Source: Sordaria brevicollis
Taxonomy: Eukaryota > Ascomycota > Sordariomycetes > Sordariales > Sordariaceae
Assembly: GCA_033439795.1 (NCBI GenBank)
Contig: JAUTDP010000002.1
Location: forward strand, 3,472,001 to 3,536,000
Direction of reading: 5' to 3'
Length of the DNA: 64,000 nucleotides
Positions 59,094 through 64,000 of this stretch are shown here, piece by piece; within the stretch, counting starts at the first letter, position 1; every line of letters starts with the position of its first letter. Made by a program: the position numbers and the translations under genes. The notes below the pieces were generated by a model. It had not been told where the DNA came from. It searched no databases and saw nothing but the letters and a program-made list of their open reading frames with translations.

Positions 59094-59880
59094 ATGAAGC
59101 CCGCGATTATTCTCGTCTTCGAGATTGTGGTAGTAATGCATTTTTGCATGGCGTTTTCCGCGGGAGATGTTCGCGGTAAATAGGATACTGCATGTGTAGT
59201 TAGGAAATGAGGCAGGGAAGAACAAATCAAAGTTTAGCCTGTAAGAGGCTTCGTAAAATGTCAAGATGTTGATATTTGTGACTTTTGTTTGTTTCGCAAC
59301 TGAGTACGTAAGACGATGTTCGTGATGATTGGGGGTGGTGACATGCAATCACTGGACCCGCTTCGGTGTCTTTTAGCCCGGGCCCGGATTTCGGGAATCC
59401 ACCGGTCCCATAGCCGTTCATGCGGAGCACGGACAAAGATCGGTTGATTGAGAACCCTGAGGGTTACGGCGTTGTCTCGTTGTCTTTCGGTCCGACGATC
59501 CCCTCTAATCAACCATATCAGGAGCTGCCAAGACTGATGACAATCCGGGAAGCCGTGTGACGTATTCGTTGTTCAAAATGCTGTGATGTGTGTTCGTTTC
59601 ATGGCTTTTCTCTGTTGACAACAAAAACTCGTTCCTCGACTTCGACTCATAGCTTTCTTAGTCATCCTGCTTAACTGCCTACTGACTCATACTTGACACT
59701 TCTTAACTACATTCATTCCTCTCCTCCAACAATCTTCAGCTTGCTTTCAAGAAAACCAACACCAAACTACAATCCTCCCAACTCCCAACTCTCTCTCTTG
59801 AGAAACACACTCACCACATTCCATTTCAACCTCTACCTTCCACCACCCATCATCATCCTCATCATCAACGACATCAAAAA
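59094..59880. other. Intergenic region between vps27 and the histidine phosphatase gene
   Basis: 787 bp: the vps27 3' region and a pyrimidine-rich leader with ATCATCATCCTCATCATC near 59848. No gene seen. Confidence 0.5.
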
Positions 59881-60846
59881 ATGCCACCAAAAACCATCAT
59901 CCACCTCGTCCGCCACGCCCAAGGCCATCACAACCTCTGCGCAGCCAACCACTCCATCCCGGACCCTCTCCTCACCTCCCTAGGCGAATCCCAATGTTTT
60001 GCACTCCGCGACACCTTCCCTTACCACGACAAAATCACCCACTTGGTCGCCTCGCCCATGCGTCGCACTTTATACACTTGCTTGTTGTCGTTCAAACCGG
60101 CTGTTGAGCGCTTGCGTCAGCAAGCCCAGCGGGAGGGTAAAAAGGGTGGGATGGTAGTGGCCTTGCCAGAAGTGCAAGAGGTGTCGAACCTGCCTTGTGA
60201 TGTCGGCAGCAGTCCGGAGAAGTTACATGAGGAGTTTGATCCTGAAGGATTGGTGGATTTGGGGTTGGTGAAGAGCGGGTGGGAGGATAAGGAGAGTGAG
60301 GAGTCACCTTGGAGGCCGGATATGGAGAAGTTGAAAAAGAGGGCGGAAAAGGCGAGGAGGTGGTTGTTTGAGTTGGCGCAGCAGGATTGTGGTGTGGAGG
60401 GGGGTTCGGGAGTTGTTGCTGGTGCGGGGAAGGAGTCGCAGGCTGATGCTGATGCTACTGTGAAGGGAGGGAAGGAGGAAGACGAGGAAAAGCATATTGT
60501 TGTGGTTACGCATGGTGGCTTTTTGCATTTCCTGACGCAAGACTTTGACGGGATGGATCTCAACAAGGGCACGGGGTGGGAGAATACCGAGTGGAGGAGT
60601 TATGAGTTGGTTACGGAGGCGAAGTCTAAGGAAGAGACGAGTGGGAATAGGGAGGTGGATGTGGATGTTAGACTCAAAGAGACGGAGGAGAGCTGGAGGA
60701 AGAGGAAGGGTGATATGAAGCCGCTGACGGAAACGGAGCAGTTGGAGTTGATGGCGGCTGTGGATGAGAGGTTGAGGCAGGAGTTTGGGGATGGGGTGAG
60801 GAGGGTTGGGGGGAAGAGGGAGGGTGGGGAGAGGACTGATGTCTAA
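59881..60846 (+). CDS. Histidine phosphatase (phosphoglycerate-mutase-like) family protein
   Basis: Branch 1 histidine phosphatase of the kind annotated in fungi as PGAM family (yeast Pmu1 and YOR283W relatives). Single exon, 321 residues. The phosphate-pocket motif LVRHAQGHHN begins at residue 9, with the phospho-acceptor His12. MRRTLYTC (60-67) supplies the second basic residue. VVTHGGFLHFL contains the second catalytic His at 211. Between about 170 and 203 lies a Gly-, Ala-, Asp- and Glu-rich insert not seen in typical members, and the last ~60 residues are a charged tail. The substrate cannot be read from sequence; a glycolytic role is unlikely because the fold is expanded and the family is diverse. 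The start context CAAAAAATGCC is good. Confidence 0.9.
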   Translation: MPPKTIIHLVRHAQGHHNLCAANHSIPDPLLTSLGESQCFALRDTFPYHDKITHLVASPMRRTLYTCLLSFKPAVERLRQQAQREGKKGGMVVALPEVQEVSNLPCDVGSSPEKLHEEFDPEGLVDLGLVKSGWEDKESEESPWRPDMEKLKKRAEKARRWLFELAQQDCGVEGGSGVVAGAGKESQADADATVKGGKEEDEEKHIVVVTHGGFLHFLTQDFDGMDLNKGTGWENTEWRSYELVTEAKSKEETSGNREVDVDVRLKETEESWRKRKGDMKPLTETEQLELMAAVDERLRQEFGDGVRRVGGKREGGERTDV

Positions 60847-61796
60847 ACTATATAGACGTCTAGGTGTAGAATGAGCATAGACAAGCTAGACAGATGGCGT
60901 TGGGTATAAAACATTGTTTCTTGCATTACCTCATTTCTCATATTTCCTCCGTCCCGAACCCGTCAATCTGATACCGTAATATTGCTGCATACAGCTCTAT
61001 CCGCCATTTTACTGACAATTTAACCTCGATAGCAAGAAATTAATGTCAAAAGAAGTTTATATCATAATCATCTCATATACCATGTATCGTTCGTATCGTA
61101 CTCACGGTCATCTAATCCGCCCCTTGTGATCATCCCTCACCGACATCCACCAATCCAAGATTGCCATCGAGGACTCCCGGAACGAAATCGTAAACCATAC
61201 ATACATCCAAGCGTAAAAGAAGAAAAAGAAAATACCCGAAAACGCCGCCATTGCGCTGGACTGCCACTGTCAGTCACTGCCCACGGCCTCGCCAGTTGGT
61301 CTATCTGACCCAGTCCGCCTCCCAAATCCGTTGTGATGCGATATATCCAATGATGCGATGACCAGGTATCATATACTTCTCAGTCAGGCCCTGCCTTCAA
61401 TCCTTCCCATGCGTGTCGTCGTTTCCTGCTTCTTGCAGACGTAAACGTGATAAGGGTGATGTATGACCATACTCATGCTCTGGCTCATTGCTTTCGTATC
61501 CGTGTCGGTACTCGTCCGTCGTTCTCATCAGTCGTAAGGGGGGGTATCGTTTCGTTTGATGATTCTCGTCGTTGTCGTGTTTAATCTTCGATACTCATCC
61601 GTCCAAGGTATGAAGCGAACCAATCTGTAGGTCTAGGTGGTTTGCTCACTCAATTGAGCAAAGATCGCCTATCCCAAAAAGCACAATCGGCTCGTCTCTA
61701 GTTCGGGAGTAAAGCACTCCAAGCAAACAGGAACCTTGTAGTTCCTCCGTCCCTTTCCTTCTTAGAAAAGCTTATTGCCTTTGGATGTGCAATGAA
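60847..61796. other. Convergent intergenic region
   Basis: 950 bp between stop codons of converging genes. Short frames only; no repeat or RNA gene recognised. Confidence 0.45.
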
Positions 61797-61982
61797 CTAC
61801 CTCCTAGAATGCGAATGCTCGTCATCATCCGTCAAGCTGGTGCTGCTCCCGCTTGACGACGTAGTCACGGTGCCGTGGGCCTGGCGCGCGACGCTGACGA
61901 GGCGGTAGATGCCAAAGGCGATGGCGGCCAGCACGATAAAGAGGACGATGATAATAACGGCGATGACGTCGTTTCCCTTCAT
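61797..61982 (-). CDS. 61-residue single-span membrane protein, unknown function
   Basis: I do not recognise a family. From the ATG at 61982 the protein has a 7-residue polar start (MKGNDVI), one strong hydrophobic helix (about 6-30, rich in Ile, Val, Leu and Ala, ending GIYRLVS), a basic residue pair (VARQAH), then a Ser/Thr-rich tail with an acidic DDDE and a terminal HSHSRR. The frame continues upstream without a stop to about 62249, but that part has the composition of an untranslated leader, and the abrupt start of the hydrophobic segment favours this Met. Codon use (GTC, ATC, CTC, GCC) is strongly biased to C-ending codons, as in well-expressed genes of such fungi, which supports real coding. 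It could be a stress-type proteolipid or a complex-accessory microprotein. Confidence 0.55.
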   Translation of the reverse strand: MKGNDVIAVIIIVLFIVLAAIAFGIYRLVSVARQAHGTVTTSSSGSSTSLTDDDEHSHSRR

Positions 61983-64000
61983 TTTGGGCGAGTTTGTGTT
62001 TGGTGGTAGAAAGGTTCGAGGTCTAGAAAGGTTGCGTAATTCGTTTCTGTTTCGATATTGAGTGGGTTTATGGTGTTGCTGAAGGATGTGTAGGTGGTTG
62101 GGTTGAGATGAGATGAGACTCTTTCTGTTCAAGCTCGTTAGCTTCAAGATACTTTCATCTTTCTTTCCAACTTGACAACTCTGAGTATGGCAAAGCATCA
62201 AGTGAGAGAGGTAGCCAGCCCGTAATAAGGATTCTTGCAAACTCACCACTCAAAACCACGTCGTCGCTATGGTGCAGTGTTCGTCCAAACTTCTGTATAC
62301 CAAAATGAAGCTGAGGTAGTGGTAACAAGAAACCAAGCGCCGGCAGAAACAATCCAGATCGTCGCCGAGCTTCTTATAGCTATGATCTTAAAATAAACTT
62401 AGATCCGCCGTTTCGTTTAGGTTGAGGTTGACCGCCTTTGATGGAAACTCCAGAAGCTCTTCTCTCAAGTGTTCTCCGCAACTTCGATGCTTGCTAGGCC
62501 GGTGCTAATGCAGGTTGGTTGTGATTGTTGTAGGTGAACTTTTGAAACTTCGTGTTGTTCTCTGGCGTGGGATGCGATGAGGGATGTGGGATGGGCGGTA
62601 TAGAGGTTTCGTCGTCTTAAGCTCTTCTCGTTGGAACTTCTTTGCTGATAGAAAGAGGAAAGAATGGGGGAAACAGCTTCGGAATCGAGCAAGAAGACGT
62701 CTAGCCACCGAGGGACAAGAAAAGATGAAAGATCAGGAAGAAAAGCGGTAAGTCGATAGCATCACTCACACGCAAGTCGGCATTCCACTCAGTTTCCAAC
62801 GCAACGGCGGGCAGGGCAGGGCAGAGAGCAAGCAAGCAACAACAACGCGTGGTTAAAGTGGGTGGGCGGTGGGCGGGCAAGGCAAGAATAGTCTACATCT
62901 ACTGCTGCTGCCCCAAATTCACCCCGCCTCCTTCTTTTTAGCCATTTGCTTACGATTTACAAGCATTTCACAAGTAAAAAAGCCTGCTTGTTGTAAGGCG
63001 GCATCGTAAGTGGTCTCAGTGCAGGCGGGCGGGCAGAGTGAAAAAAGAAGAAGGCTGGTAAACAAGTCGTACCTTGCGGGCCCCGCCAAGTTTGTTGCTA
63101 GGGCGCGTCCTCCGGTTGGCGTTCGGTTGAACGAGCGATGTGGTTGAGATGGACAGGGGTAACGGTTGGGCTGGAGTGGACACGGGCCACTCATTCGTCC
63201 GCTTTTAGAAACACAGCTGGACGAGGGAAGCTAGGAATTGGTCACCACCGTCAGGTACTTGGAGCTGTTACCCCTGCCTGGCGGGATGCTGATGGGATTG
63301 GGAACATCTTCAACATGTGCGACTCATCAAGTGCGGATGCTAGTATAACAGATCTAAAACGAGCATAATGAGCTGTGTGCGAGCAGGCAACTGAAAGATG
63401 TGCATCAAATACATTTTGACTACAAGATATAGAGTTCGTCAGGAATAAAGATGCTCTCCGCCAACCTTGGGGATGAACCAAGAGGCAACACTTATTCCAA
63501 AAGAAACTCAAAGTGAACAACCATTTTCCTTGAACGCCGCACCAAAGATTGCTACGCCTCGAAACAGATAACTCGCCTTCTCTCCCTTACCCACGGTAAC
63601 ACATGCCTTTCTAATCTGCCACCCCATCAAATCAAGGTGTCGAGTAAAACCACGCTGAGAAGAACATTCCCCAAGTGATAGAGAGCGGCTGAAGTCAAGG
63701 ACTCCTCTCAAGCCCACTCTTGATACCAGCATGCGATCTCGAGCCCCTCCACCAACCACGCGTTGAAACCATTGACAAAATGAAAAGATAATGGCTCATT
63801 TAGAGACCGAACAGGTTGTGCGTCTCCGGGACAAACGTGCCGAAGTCGAAGTTACATGTCAGAGAGGTCGCCTGACGTGTTCAAAAGGTACAGGTAAATG
63901 TGGTCGCGGCCGATTCAGCAGTGGACGCCTAGAGCTGGTTATAGCCAGGCAAAAGCGTCCAACGCCAAGGGACCGTACTTGGACGTTTTCGAGGTGCTCA
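61983..64000. other. Right-edge region without a supported gene
   Basis: About 2 kb of normal composition. The first part should be promoter and leader of the microprotein. An ATG at 63791 opens a plus-strand frame that stays open for 70 codons to the window end (beginning MAHLETEQVVRLRD, basic, no recognised domain); it may or may not be the first exon of a gene outside the window. Confidence 0.45.

Noticed and set aside
1..64000. tRNA, 5S rRNA, CRISPR arrays or bacterial-type operons
   Set aside because: I scanned for T-loop-like GTTCRA motifs in cloverleaf context, the dispersed fungal 5S start and regularly spaced repeats and saw none that held up. A covariance-model search would be needed to exclude RNA genes firmly.

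Overview
The window looks like nuclear DNA of a filamentous ascomycete, most likely a Neurospora-type member of the Sordariales. The genes are compact with short GT-AG introns (49-156 bp) and belong to familiar fungal families. Two long AT-rich blocks carry the signature of repeat-induced point mutation (RIP): CpA and TpG are almost gone, TpA is in excess, CpG is kept, and old reading frames are broken by TAA and TAG. The genus is an inference from RIP intensity and gene content, not from a database match.

Layout. 1-2321 is ordinary-composition DNA with one weak hypothetical reading frame. 2330-21584 is a three-layer nest of dead transposons, each layer bounded by a perfect target duplication: a hAT DNA transposon (8-bp duplication) whose transposase is split by a Ty3/Gypsy-like element (4943-20890, plus strand, 255-bp LTRs, duplication AATAG), whose gag region is in turn split by a second Gypsy-like element (6744-15433, minus strand, 319-bp LTRs, duplication CCTTT). 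21593-42312 is a gene-rich stretch: an NMN adenylyltransferase (24168-25457 +), a Nup133-type nucleoporin (26630-31111 -), an AFG1-type ATPase (32518-34482 +), a GT90 glycosyltransferase (35955-37893 +), a TRAPPC2L/Tca17-type subunit (38216-39136 -) and mitochondrial malonyl-CoA:ACP transferase (39867-41255 -). 42316-46100 is a RIP-degraded PIF/Harbinger element with 3-bp TAA duplications, a MYB/SANT relic on plus and a DDE transposase relic on minus. 46104-64000 is again genic: exosome subunit Rrp4 (46538-47704 +), a fatty-aldehyde-type ALDH (48325-49993 -), a rhodanese-USP deubiquitinase (51892-55278 -), the ESCRT-0 subunit Vps27 (56683-59093 +), a histidine phosphatase (59881-60846 +) and a 61-residue membrane microprotein (61797-61982 -). 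The last 2 kb hold no gene I can support beyond a weak open frame running off the end.

How the genes relate. Most neighbours are unrelated housekeeping genes. One pairing stands out: the deubiquitinase and Vps27 are transcribed divergently from a shared 1.4-kb region, and by family knowledge both act on ubiquitinated cargo at the endosome. The Harbinger element sits in the divergent region between the malonyltransferase and Rrp4, ending 434 bp before the Rrp4 start codon. I found no clearly new molecular system. The most informative structures are the fully resolved transposon nest, the strand-polar RIP pattern at its edges, an unusual catalytic box in the deubiquitinase, and a hairpin-rich non-coding island at 34505-35130.
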